Shown here piece after piece: positions 52,845 through 59,583 of a DNA stretch of 64,000 bases. The stretch is from Candidatus Nitrosopumilus sp. Lineage in GTDB: Archaea > Thermoproteota > Nitrososphaeria > Nitrososphaerales > Nitrosopumilaceae. The position numbers and the translations under genes were made by a program. The stretch lies in contig NZ_JANQTA010000004.1 of assembly GCF_028278985.1 (NCBI RefSeq), positions 32,334 to 96,333 on the forward strand. The letters are read 5' to 3'. Within the stretch, counting starts at the first letter, position 1. Each line of letters begins with the position of its first letter. The notes below the pieces were generated by a model. That model was not told where the DNA came from and searched no databases. It saw only the letters and a list, made by a program, of their open reading frames with translations.

Positions 52845-53006
52845 CAGTACTGTATGCAAGTCGTTCAGAAACAAAGAATACACAAATGTGTATGCGGAAA
52901 CGCGTTTGATTCAGACGTGGAATTACGAGAACATAAAAGATGGTTGTGCATCTATGACAGCTCCATCTAATTTCTTTTTTTCTAACGTCTTATTTTTTTG
53001 AATTTT

Positions 53007-53026
53007 GCAACACATTGCAACACAAA
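53007..53026 (-). promoter_or_regulatory. tandem element variant (site 7)
   Basis: GCAACACATTGCAACACAAA, two GCAACACA units 10 nt apart, without a matching TATA-like box on the minus strand. It is 42 nt upstream of the plus-strand mini-gene at 53068. Confidence 0.5.
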
Positions 53027-53067
53027 TAATACATTCATTATTTATTTCACAAAATGTAATCTATTAT

Positions 53068-53178
53068 ATGAATAAAGAAGTACAAATAACAAAAAAAAAT
53101 CATGACATTAAATTTTTAGTTATTATTGGTGGTTTGATAGTTGTTAAAGGAATTGCATCTCTTATGTTGGTTGGATGA
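53068..53178 (+). CDS. 36-aa single-TM mini-protein
   Basis: Not in the ORF track. ATG 53068: MNKEVQITKKNHDIKFLVII then GGLIVVKGIASLMLVG and TGA. A charged start and one TM helix. No clear ribosome-binding site, so possibly leaderless. Comparable with the mini-proteins at 46411 and 46729. Confidence 0.5.
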   Translation: MNKEVQITKKNHDIKFLVIIGGLIVVKGIASLMLVG

Positions 53179-53206
53179 CAATTAGCTCACTCTAATTTCC
53201 ACGTTG

Positions 53207-53214
53207 TATAAATT
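53207..53214 (+). promoter_or_regulatory. TATA box of the TFB gene
   Basis: TATAAATT 24 nt before ATG 53238, expected for a leaderless archaeal transcript. Confidence 0.55.
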
Positions 53215-53237
53215 TACCAAGTGTATATGGATATCAA

Positions 53238-54125
53238 ATGTTAACACAAATACATCAAACTTGCAATCATAAAATTTTGATATCTGACGAAAATGCAGGT
53301 GAAAAAATTTGCAAAACCTGTGGACAAGTTGTGGTTCAAAATATGGTGGATTATTCCACTGATGGATTTACAGATAATTCACAAAATGTTAGAGTGGGGC
53401 CAAAATCAACTTTAACTATTCATGATGGTGGCCTATCTACTATTATCGCTAAATCTAATTTTGACTCTAGCGGGAAACCCATTTCGCACAAATTCAAAGG
53501 TCAGTTAAACAGAATGCGCATATGGGATTCTAGGAGCAGGACTGGGTCCACTTCCAACCGAAGTTTGATGGTTGCACTATCTGAGATTGGAAAACTAAAA
53601 GAAAAAATGTCCTTATCTGATGCCATAGTAGAGCGATCTGGGTATTTTTATCGAAAAGCAGTAGAGAAAAAATTGATTCGTGGCAGAACAGTAAAAGCAG
53701 TTGCAGGAGCATGTGTATATGCAGCCTGCAGAGATCTGGGGACTAGCAGAACCATCAAAGAAATTGCTAAGCAGATTCATGAACGACAAAATACCATAGC
53801 TAAGGCATATCGTCTTCTTTTTCAGAAACTATGCCTTGAAGTTCAAATATCTGATCCTACATCTAGCATTGTGCGTTATTGCAACAATCTAAAAACACCT
53901 GAAACTATCAAACGTGATGCATTATTAATTTTGGACAAATTAAAAGCAACGGGAGTTGTTGCAGGCAAGAAACCTAATTCTGTAGCCGCCACTGTAATTT
54001 ACATGGCATGCATCAAAAACAACAAAAACATATCTCAATCTAAAATCTCAAAGACGTCAGGAATTACAGAAATTACAATTAGAACTAGACTCAAAGAGTT
54101 TACCCAATACGTATCATTAAATTAG
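53238..54125 (+). CDS. tfb: transcription initiation factor TFB, paralogue 1
   Basis: 295 residues: N-terminal zinc ribbon (CNHKILISDENAGEKICKTCGQVV), the B-reader/linker (DGGLSTIIAKSNFDSSGKPI, RMRIWDSRSRTGSTSNRSLM), then two cyclin-like repeats (VKAVAGACVYAACRDLGTSR; NSVAATVIYMACIKNNKNIS) ending in a helix-turn-helix (ITEITIRTRLKEF) that reads the BRE. The first zinc half is C-x2-H rather than C-x2-C, a common variation. Thaumarchaea carry several TFBs, thought to direct different promoters; another is at 61112. Confidence 0.95.
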   Translation: MLTQIHQTCNHKILISDENAGEKICKTCGQVVVQNMVDYSTDGFTDNSQNVRVGPKSTLTIHDGGLSTIIAKSNFDSSGKPISHKFKGQLNRMRIWDSRSRTGSTSNRSLMVALSEIGKLKEKMSLSDAIVERSGYFYRKAVEKKLIRGRTVKAVAGACVYAACRDLGTSRTIKEIAKQIHERQNTIAKAYRLLFQKLCLEVQISDPTSSIVRYCNNLKTPETIKRDALLILDKLKATGVVAGKKPNSVAATVIYMACIKNNKNISQSKISKTSGITEITIRTRLKEFTQYVSLN

Positions 54126-54137
54126 TAATGCATACTT

Positions 54138-54248
54138 TTATCCCACAATTTTTCTTGCAATTTTATCGTGGCAAATACATTTACAAAAATTGTAAAAATG
54201 ACCATCATGCATTTCCGTACAATTTGCACAATCTAAGCCTTCAGCCAA
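54138..54248 (-). CDS. 36-aa Cys-rich mini-protein
   Basis: Not in the ORF track. TTG 54248 reads MAEGLDCANCTEMHDGHFYN then FCKCICHDKIARKIVG and TAA. CxxC plus CxCxxCH is enough for one or two metals. It converges on the TFB gene. Start-codon choice is uncertain. Confidence 0.45.
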   Translation of the reverse strand: MAEGLDCANCTEMHDGHFYNFCKCICHDKIARKIVG

Positions 54249-54329
54249 TACGAACAATAGCCTTTTTCAATATTCCTATTTTTACCCTGTAAATAAAATG
54301 GGCTTATTAAGATCATTATCTCTAGAGAT

Positions 54330-55304
54330 ATGGAAATGAAATCAATAATGGAAATAATTAAACAAAAATGGCTGTTAATAGTTGCAACAACAATAGTTTT
54401 CTATGTTGCATTAATCTTAATTTCTGACGTTAGTGAAATTTTTGAATCTTTTTCAAAAATCAGAGTTGAGTTGTTATTGGCAATCTTCTTTATAGGATTT
54501 GCATCTCATATAGTCAAAAGTTTACGCCAAAAGCAATTTTTGATTATGCTAGAGGAAAAAATCCCTTTTTACAAAAACTTGCTTGTCTATTTAGCCGGCC
54601 TATCTTTGGTGGCAACCCCTGGAGGCATAGGAGTTTTTCTTAAATCCGTATATCTCAAAAAAGGATTCCAAATTTCTGCAGAAAAATCGTTTTCTGTGAT
54701 TTTTTTAGAACGCTATCATGATTTGCTTGCTGGAACCTCAATAATTTTTGTTGGGATATTATTTTATTTTGAATGGATATCTGCACTTTTGGTATTTTTT
54801 TGTTCTCTGTTGCTTGCAGTACTTTATGTTGTACTGAAAAATAAGAGATTTTTTAGCTTCATAAATGCCCAAGTATCTAAAATTAAATTTCTATCTGAAG
54901 GCCTATCAAATATTGAGCCTGGTAGATCTTTTGCAATTCTAACAAAACCAAAAAACATGGCAACAGGTTGGATGCTAAGTGTAGCTGGTTGGAGTTTGGA
55001 TGCATTGGCAGTATACATCGTTTTTCTGTCCCTAAATGTAGATCTGGGATATTTGTTGACATCTCAAATTCATTTTACTGCTTTAGGATATGGTGTATTG
55101 TCAATGCTTCCTGCAGGAATAGGCGTTAATGAAGGAATGGCTGACTTTTTACTTGTTAGGCAAGGTCTTGAACTTGCAGTTGCTTCATCAGTTGTAATCA
55201 TGATGAGACTATCCACAGTTTGGTTTGCAACAATTATCGGACTGGTTTGTACGCGTATAGTCTTAAAACAAAATATTGGTACAAGCCACCCACAACCAAC
55301 ATGA
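54330..55304 (+). CDS. lysylphosphatidylglycerol synthase/UPF0104-type integral membrane protein
   Basis: 324 residues, about eight TM helices: WLLIVATTIVFYVALILISDV, LLLAIFFIGFASHIVKSLRQ, LVYLAGLSLVATPGGIGVFL, GYLLTSQIHFTALGYGVLS, and SMLPAGIGVNEGMADFLL. The PGG-x-GVFLK and P-x-G-x-GVNE motifs characterise the UPF0104/LPG_synthase_TM (AglD-like flippase) family. Probably involved in lipid-linked sugar or lipid handling for the surface. No soluble transferase domain is attached. Confidence 0.85.
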   Translation: MEMKSIMEIIKQKWLLIVATTIVFYVALILISDVSEIFESFSKIRVELLLAIFFIGFASHIVKSLRQKQFLIMLEEKIPFYKNLLVYLAGLSLVATPGGIGVFLKSVYLKKGFQISAEKSFSVIFLERYHDLLAGTSIIFVGILFYFEWISALLVFFCSLLLAVLYVVLKNKRFFSFINAQVSKIKFLSEGLSNIEPGRSFAILTKPKNMATGWMLSVAGWSLDALAVYIVFLSLNVDLGYLLTSQIHFTALGYGVLSMLPAGIGVNEGMADFLLVRQGLELAVASSVVIMMRLSTVWFATIIGLVCTRIVLKQNIGTSHPQPT

Positions 55305-55373
55305 GCAACTTATGCTGAGTCCAAAAAACAAACCACAGCAAATGTAATTAATCAAAAACATTCAATATCTTGC

Positions 55374-56030
55374 ATGTATGGTATTCTTTCATTTGTCTTC
55401 ATGCTGTTATCTGTTGGAATACTATTTGGTTTTTCTGTAAATGCTGAAGTAAATGAAATAACAAAAATTCAGTTTGGTGCTGAATCAAAAAATAATATTT
55501 CTCACATTCCTTACAATAACATATGTGCCCCAGGATTTGTTGCGCTTGAAAACATTTGTGTATTAAATGACCGCTGCGGTCCAGGAATTTATCCAGGAAA
55601 AATATGTGAGGTTAATGGAGTCCCGGAGCCATATTTGAGGCCACTGCAACAAAAGCATGCTGGAATCTCTGTAGATGGTATCATCTGTGCTGAGAATAGA
55701 GCTCTGCTGTTTAGAGAATATAGCACTGCCCCATATTGTGTTTTTCCAGAATCAGTTGGCAAATTAAGAGATAGGGGATGGCAAGAAGATATTCCGGTAA
55801 TTGCTTGCACTCTTGAATTTTCCCCTGTATGTGGACTAGATGGTTTAACATACAACAATCAATGCAAATTAAAAAATGCCCAAATGATTCAGGCATATTC
55901 TGGCCAATGTAGTAATTCAAAAATTACAAATTTTGAAGAATGCGTTTCTGCGGGAAATCTTGTCAAAAAAACATTTCCACGACAATGTGCGACCGATGAC
56001 GGCAAGAACTTTGTAGAGTCCATTAACTAA
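55374..56030 (+). CDS. secreted Cys-rich protein with Kazal-type domain
   Basis: 218 residues with a signal peptide (MYGILSFVFMLLSVGILFGF). Two Cys-rich segments follow (CAPGFVALENICVLNDRCGP; IYPGKICEVNG), then a Kazal/FS-I domain (CTLEFSPVCGLDGLTYNNQC...YSGQC) with the signature PVCGxDGxTYxNxC. Kazal domains inhibit serine proteases in eukaryotes and bacteria; a role against exogenous proteases is inferred. The C-terminal 30 residues add two Cys. Confidence 0.8.
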   Translation: MYGILSFVFMLLSVGILFGFSVNAEVNEITKIQFGAESKNNISHIPYNNICAPGFVALENICVLNDRCGPGIYPGKICEVNGVPEPYLRPLQQKHAGISVDGIICAENRALLFREYSTAPYCVFPESVGKLRDRGWQEDIPVIACTLEFSPVCGLDGLTYNNQCKLKNAQMIQAYSGQCSNSKITNFEECVSAGNLVKKTFPRQCATDDGKNFVESIN

Positions 56031-56075
56031 AACCATTCATTTCAAATGGATGCTAAAAAGTGAATTGTATTTATT

Positions 56076-56477
56076 TTGCAACGTTTAATGCTATTTGTGT
56101 CTTCTGAAATTGAAAACTTGGAAACTGCATGTCAAAAAGTTCTCTCTATGCCTCAGATTAGATTTGCTGGCGTATTAAATAAAATGGGAAGAAAGATTGC
56201 AGGCGGCTTTAGAGACGGCGTTGAATCTCTTTTGCCTGACAAGGAAAATCAGACAATGTATGTACAACTAATGCTGGACTATATGATGAGAAAAGACTTT
56301 GATGAAAAATTAGGCACTATTGACTATATTGTTTCTAGACGTACCAATCTTACAATGATAAGCATTCCTACAAAAGACTATCTTGTTCTAATCTCTGCTC
56401 ACAGAGATTCCAATGCTCAAGATATTGTCAGAGAAGTAAATTCTGCCTTCATCACATTACCTGATATCAAACCATGA
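56076..56477 (+). CDS. hypothetical protein of a lineage-expanded family (133 aa)
   Basis: TTG 56076 (MQRLMLFVSSEIENLETACQ) or ATG 56088. Pattern: an N-terminal helix, VLSMPQIRFAGVLNKMGRKIAGG, then LDYMMRKDFDEKLGTIDYIV and LTMISIPTKDYLVLISA. The profilin-like alternation resembles roadblock/longin or DUF6659-type proteins common in these archaea. It is followed immediately by a decayed paralogue, showing local duplication. Confidence 0.7.
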   Translation: MQRLMLFVSSEIENLETACQKVLSMPQIRFAGVLNKMGRKIAGGFRDGVESLLPDKENQTMYVQLMLDYMMRKDFDEKLGTIDYIVSRRTNLTMISIPTKDYLVLISAHRDSNAQDIVREVNSAFITLPDIKP

Positions 56478-56521
56478 GATTTTTAAAAATTTATTTTGGA
56501 AAATGAGTCTGAAATAAATAA

Positions 56522-56830
56522 AGAAGAATTAAAGGACTATGGAGAAAACGCTCAAAGATATTAGAAGATCCTGAAATTCTTTTTGCAGGTTTGTTTGATG
56601 GATTAGACTCTCTTTTGGCTGGAGGATACAAATCTGGTGCTTGTTCTAGACTAACTGATGAGCAGCATCAAAGTGTGTGCTCTGAGCTAGCATCTCGTGT
56701 TACCAAAAGAAAAAATTTAATTCTGAATTAGGATTGGCTAAATGTTCTGCATCAAGACCAGATCGTGTTGTAATTATGATACTTCTAACTCTTTTAAATC
56801 CTAATCCTGAAAAGAATTTTCATCTCTCAT
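56522..56830 (+). pseudogene. decayed paralogue of the 56076 gene
   Basis: Frame one reads KILEDPEILFAGLFDGLDSL, LAGGYKSGACSRLTDEQHQ, SELASRVTKRK, clearly parallel to the 56076 protein (PQIRFAGVLNKMGRKIAGG). It stops after LILN. The expected continuation (FNSELGLAKCSASRPDRVVI) is in the next frame, shifted at an A-run. The 5' end has an in-frame TAA and no start. So at least one frameshift and a lost start. Confidence 0.7.
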
Positions 56831-56854
56831 TCCATCAATTCCCATTTATCATGA

Positions 56855-56995
56855 CTAAAGTGACTTTCGCAAAAGATCATTTATCATCTTTGAGAAACTT
56901 ATGTTGTTTTTCGAATTCTTTATCATCTTTGCTTGAAGATCTCTAAGTTTCTTGTATGTGGAATAATCAATTACAAAAGTTACACGTCTTGCCAT
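56855..56995 (-). CDS. 46-aa ribbon-helix-helix mini-regulator
   Basis: Not in the ORF track. ATG 56995 reads MARRVTFVIDYSTYKKLRDL, QAKMIKNSKNNISFSKMIND, LLRKSL, a textbook RHH: basic strand (RRVTFVI), helix 1 (YKKLRDLQAKMIK), turn with N/S, helix 2 (SFSKMINDLLRK). It lies 7 nt after the stop of the frameshifted gene, which is itself right behind a tandem-element promoter (57284-57316), so it is in an operon under that element. Confidence 0.7.
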   Translation of the reverse strand: MARRVTFVIDYSTYKKLRDLQAKMIKNSKNNISFSKMINDLLRKSL

Positions 56996-57002
56996 GTTTC
57001 AA

Positions 57003-57261
57003 TCAAGTATTTTTGCTGATGGATAAAACCAAATTCCTGTGTAGTTGTCGAGAGTTTTTCTCAATCAGGACGTATTCTTGTTTTAATTTCTGCACATCTT
57101 TTTGAAGAAAATAAATTTCTTCACAGAATCTTTCAAAGATCTCTGCCTTGGACATTAATGCATAAGTAGATGGCTGGGTTGATGTAAAACCTCCTTTTTG
57201 AAATATTTCTAATTCAGTAGACGTGTAATGGCACCTCTCTGATGAATCTACCTGTTTTCAT
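57003..57261 (-). pseudogene. frameshifted small gene under the tandem element
   Basis: ATG 57261 (MKT...) is placed correctly behind the TATA-like box, but its frame stops after 15 codons (MKTGRFIREVPLHVY). One base further the frame VDSSERCHYTSTELEIFQKG, GFTSTQPSTYALMSKAEIFE, RFCEEIYFLQKDVQKLKQEY continues to TGA at 57003. One inserted or lost base near 57252 restores an 85-residue protein with a C-terminal coiled coil. Translation from the internal ATG 57155 (50 codons) is an alternative. Confidence 0.55.
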
Positions 57262-57283
57262 ACTTTACTATAGCAAAAGTAAC

Positions 57284-57316
57284 TGATATACTAGTAGCAA
57301 CACAATGCAACACAAA
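57284..57316 (-). promoter_or_regulatory. tandem element with TATA-like box (site 8)
   Basis: Minus strand: TTTGTGTTGC-ATTGTGTTGC-TACTAGTATATC. It is 23 nt upstream of ATG 57261 and heads the frameshifted gene and RHH operon. Confidence 0.7.
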
Positions 57317-58078
57317 TAATTCTCAACACACCCATGAATTTTTTAACCAATCAAGCTTGATAAATTAATTCAAATGAATGGCATGAGGAAATAAATTTGT
57401 TGAAAATCAATGCTAAGAACAAAACCACGTCGTAAAACAAAGAAGATATAATTTGACATGTGTTATTGAAGTATTATTCAAATGTGACAAATTATTCTGA
57501 TTAAAACAATCCGTTGAAATTCAAGTAATGCCCAGATAATTGGGCAAATATGATTGCAACATGCTCTAGATGTAAGAGTCATTTACGCTCTCTCATAGTG
57601 TATCATATCTACTTCAAATGGGACTTTTACCTTTTAAGGGGGAATTGCTATGTGTTAATTGCAGCAAATCTTCATGAGCTGTTCTTGGATTCATTATAGA
57701 CAAACATACCAAGCTCGTTTAGTTTGTCTACACTACTTGTTAGATATGTGATACCTCAATTTCTTGTATGCAAGTCAGCAAGAGTTAGGCCTATTTTTTA
57801 GATGTCTAATGCTGATTTGTATGATACTTTTTCTGATCTTGCCAAATTGATCTCACCAAATAGTGTTGCAAATTCAACGATCCATTTTAGAACTTTTTAC
57901 AACCATTAATGATCAAACCGTACAACTGCGTCGTGCTTTCCCCAGACTGTATGTGCTCTTGTTACGGTTTTTTCATCTCAATTTCTCTTAAGGGGGATTT
58001 TTTGATTGGCTGAACTCTCATTTTGGAATGAAAACCTAAGTTTTTCTCAAATTTTTTATTTCCAATAAAGGTTTAACA
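57317..58078. other. 762-nt gene-poor stretch with a possible decayed zinc ribbon
   Basis: ATG 57550 opens MIATCSRCKSHLRSLI and the next frame ends GLLPFKGELLCVNCSKSS before TGA at about 57679; CxxC in both halves suggests one frameshifted zinc ribbon. The unshifted ORF runs to TAG 57699 (49 aa). I see no other gene. Confidence 0.35.
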
Positions 58079-58648
58079 CTATACAGATTTGCTTAATACC
58101 ACATAGATGGAATCCTCTTTTTCCATCTCAGTGTATACTTTCATTTCCAAAATATCAAAACTATCTCCGATAATTTGCTTCAACTCATCAATCTGATATC
58201 TTGTAAATAACATCCCATCGAAGTTTTCATCTTCGTCTCCTTTCCAAAATGAATGAAAAATTATGCCATTTGGATTGAGAATTTTTGCTTGTCTCTGAAT
58301 AGACTTTTTCAACTCTTCTCTTGGCAAATGATGTAACACTTTGTTAGAATAAATACAATCAAAAGTCCTTTCAGTATCAAGAGTTGCTGCATCAAGTTTT
58401 AGGAGATCCGATTCAGGATTTTCCTTTTTGTATCTGTCTAAGAACACTTGAGAATAATCCGAACCTGTAACAGTGAAAGTTTTGCTTAGAATGTCTAAAT
58501 CCTTCCCAGGCCCCATCCCTAATTCCAAAACTGTGGATTTTTTAGGCAAATATTCTTGTAAAATCTTGATTAATTCTGTGCCGTCATAGCCTTCAGCGAT
58601 TTTGATGTATTCGTCTACGCCTTTTTCTGTATCAAAAAATCCCATCAA
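58079..58648 (-). CDS. class I SAM-dependent methyltransferase (189 aa)
   Basis: Motif I VLELGMGPGKDLDIL, then VTGSDYSQVFLDRYKKE with acidic residue, LLKLDAATLD and FDCIYSNKVLHHLPREEL, as in ubiE/COQ5-like and generic SAM methyltransferases. The length is that of a minimal Rossmann domain with no insertions. Start MM at 58648 or 58645. Substrate unknown. Confidence 0.85.
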   Translation of the reverse strand: MMGFFDTEKGVDEYIKIAEGYDGTELIKILQEYLPKKSTVLELGMGPGKDLDILSKTFTVTGSDYSQVFLDRYKKENPESDLLKLDAATLDTERTFDCIYSNKVLHHLPREELKKSIQRQAKILNPNGIIFHSFWKGDEDENFDGMLFTRYQIDELKQIIGDSFDILEMKVYTEMEKEDSIYVVLSKSV

Positions 58649-58722
58649 ATTGAATTTGTTGCTTATGCGTTTATCTTTATCTCCAGAAGTGGTTCGAGCC
58701 CTTAAAGATTAGAATCTAAAAT

Positions 58723-58830
58723 CTATTTTTTAGACCTTTTTTCTGGTTCTCCCCATTCGTATTGGGTATGTCCAGAATGCTTGTCGTCAACTCTTGACCA
58801 ATCAAATTTTGAAATTTTTGCAGTTTTCAT
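58723..58830 (-). CDS. 35-aa hydrophilic mini-protein
   Basis: Not in the ORF track. ATG 58830 reads MKTAKISKFDWSRVDDKHSG then HTQYEWGEPEKRSKK and TAG. Highly charged and Trp-containing. No ribosome-binding site is obvious. From 58831 to 59196 only repeat copy D is visible; ORF 58979-59200 is spurious. Confidence 0.4.
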   Translation of the reverse strand: MKTAKISKFDWSRVDDKHSGHTQYEWGEPEKRSKK

Positions 58831-59036
58831 GCAAACAAGAAGTCCTTATCGCATTTAATATGCTAGTAAGCATTGTCTTGCAATGCACCCACATTCTGTA
58901 TGATTGTGCCTAAATCCATCCGTTTTGAACTCCAAAGGAATATCTGAATCCCTGTGGAATTGAACCGTTAATGTTCTTATGGACATACTTCTTTTCAGTT
59001 CAAATCTCATTCATACTCTGTTATTGAGAAATAGTA

Positions 59037-59094
59037 TTGTTCTGCGAATCTACAATTTTTCCAAAACTGATCCAAGCCTATTTATTCTAAAATT
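59037..59094. repeat. dispersed intergenic repeat, partial copy D
   Basis: TGTTCTGCGAATCTACAATT then TTTCCAAAACTGATCCAAGCC matches the 3' half of copies A/B (GGTCTGTGAATCAACAATTTTGTCCAAAACTGGTTCAAGCC). Confidence 0.55.
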
Positions 59095-59196
59095 CCCGTA
59101 TTTGTTAATTTTCATGCATGGCTTTTGTGAGTGGTTTGTAATTATAATTTGTGACTTGGATCTCTTTAATAACAACTTTTCATATAATATGGGGGT

Positions 59197-59571
59197 ATGA
59201 ACATAGTTGTGTTTGACAGAGATGACACGCTGTCAAAGTCATTTGGGATCTTTCTTGAATCATACGGATATCATGTGATGGTATCTGACAAGTTCCAAAC
59301 AGCTATTTCGCTTGCATGCTCTTTTAAAACAGACATATTCATTTCAGAATACCTAGAAGATGATCCTGAGTTTCTTAACCATCTGAAAACAATAAAGCAA
59401 GACAAACCGGACCTTGATATAATAATCTTAACTTGTTCTAAAGTCAGTCCAAAACAGATACATGACCTAGGTATACCCATGATCTTTGAGAAACCCATAA
59501 CGCCAACATTGCTACTGGACATAATCAGTAAGAAAAAGCACAAGAATAGTGTGCAAGAAATTTTTCAATAG
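59197..59571 (+). CDS. atypical receiver (REC-like) protein with Glu at the phospho-acceptor position
   Basis: 124 residues, start ATG behind GGGGG. It has the receiver fold: NIVVFDRDDTLSKSFGIFLE (acidic pocket), FKTDIFISEYLEDDPEFLNH, DIIILTCSKVSPKQIHDLG and IFEKPITPTLLLDII (conserved Lys). Where a REC has hhhhD, here ISEY places Glu, which would mimic permanent phosphorylation or reflect loss of it. Thr is kept (LTC). It is 12 nt upstream of a membrane metzincin, the same pairing as the 37289 REC and 36178 protease. Confidence 0.75.
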   Translation: MNIVVFDRDDTLSKSFGIFLESYGYHVMVSDKFQTAISLACSFKTDIFISEYLEDDPEFLNHLKTIKQDKPDLDIIILTCSKVSPKQIHDLGIPMIFEKPITPTLLLDIISKKKHKNSVQEIFQ

Positions 59572-59583
59572 GGGACCATCTTT

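Noticed and set aside
52810-53001. 63-aa ORF MNTRISNSFFDY...
   Set aside because: Starts within the inverted repeat copy, and the equivalent ATG in the left copy is not followed by the same frame; composition looks non-coding.
56734-56946. 70-aa ORF MAKCSASRPDRVV...
   Set aside because: Its first part is the shifted C-terminal piece of the decayed paralogue, and its second part is antisense to the RHH mini-gene.
58685-58712. GTGGTTCGAGCCC resembling a tRNA T-arm
   Set aside because: No acceptor, anticodon or D arm can be built around it on either strand.
58979-59200. 73-aa plus-strand ORF
   Set aside because: Overlaps dispersed repeat copy D, has no ribosome-binding site, and its composition is that of translated AT-rich spacer.
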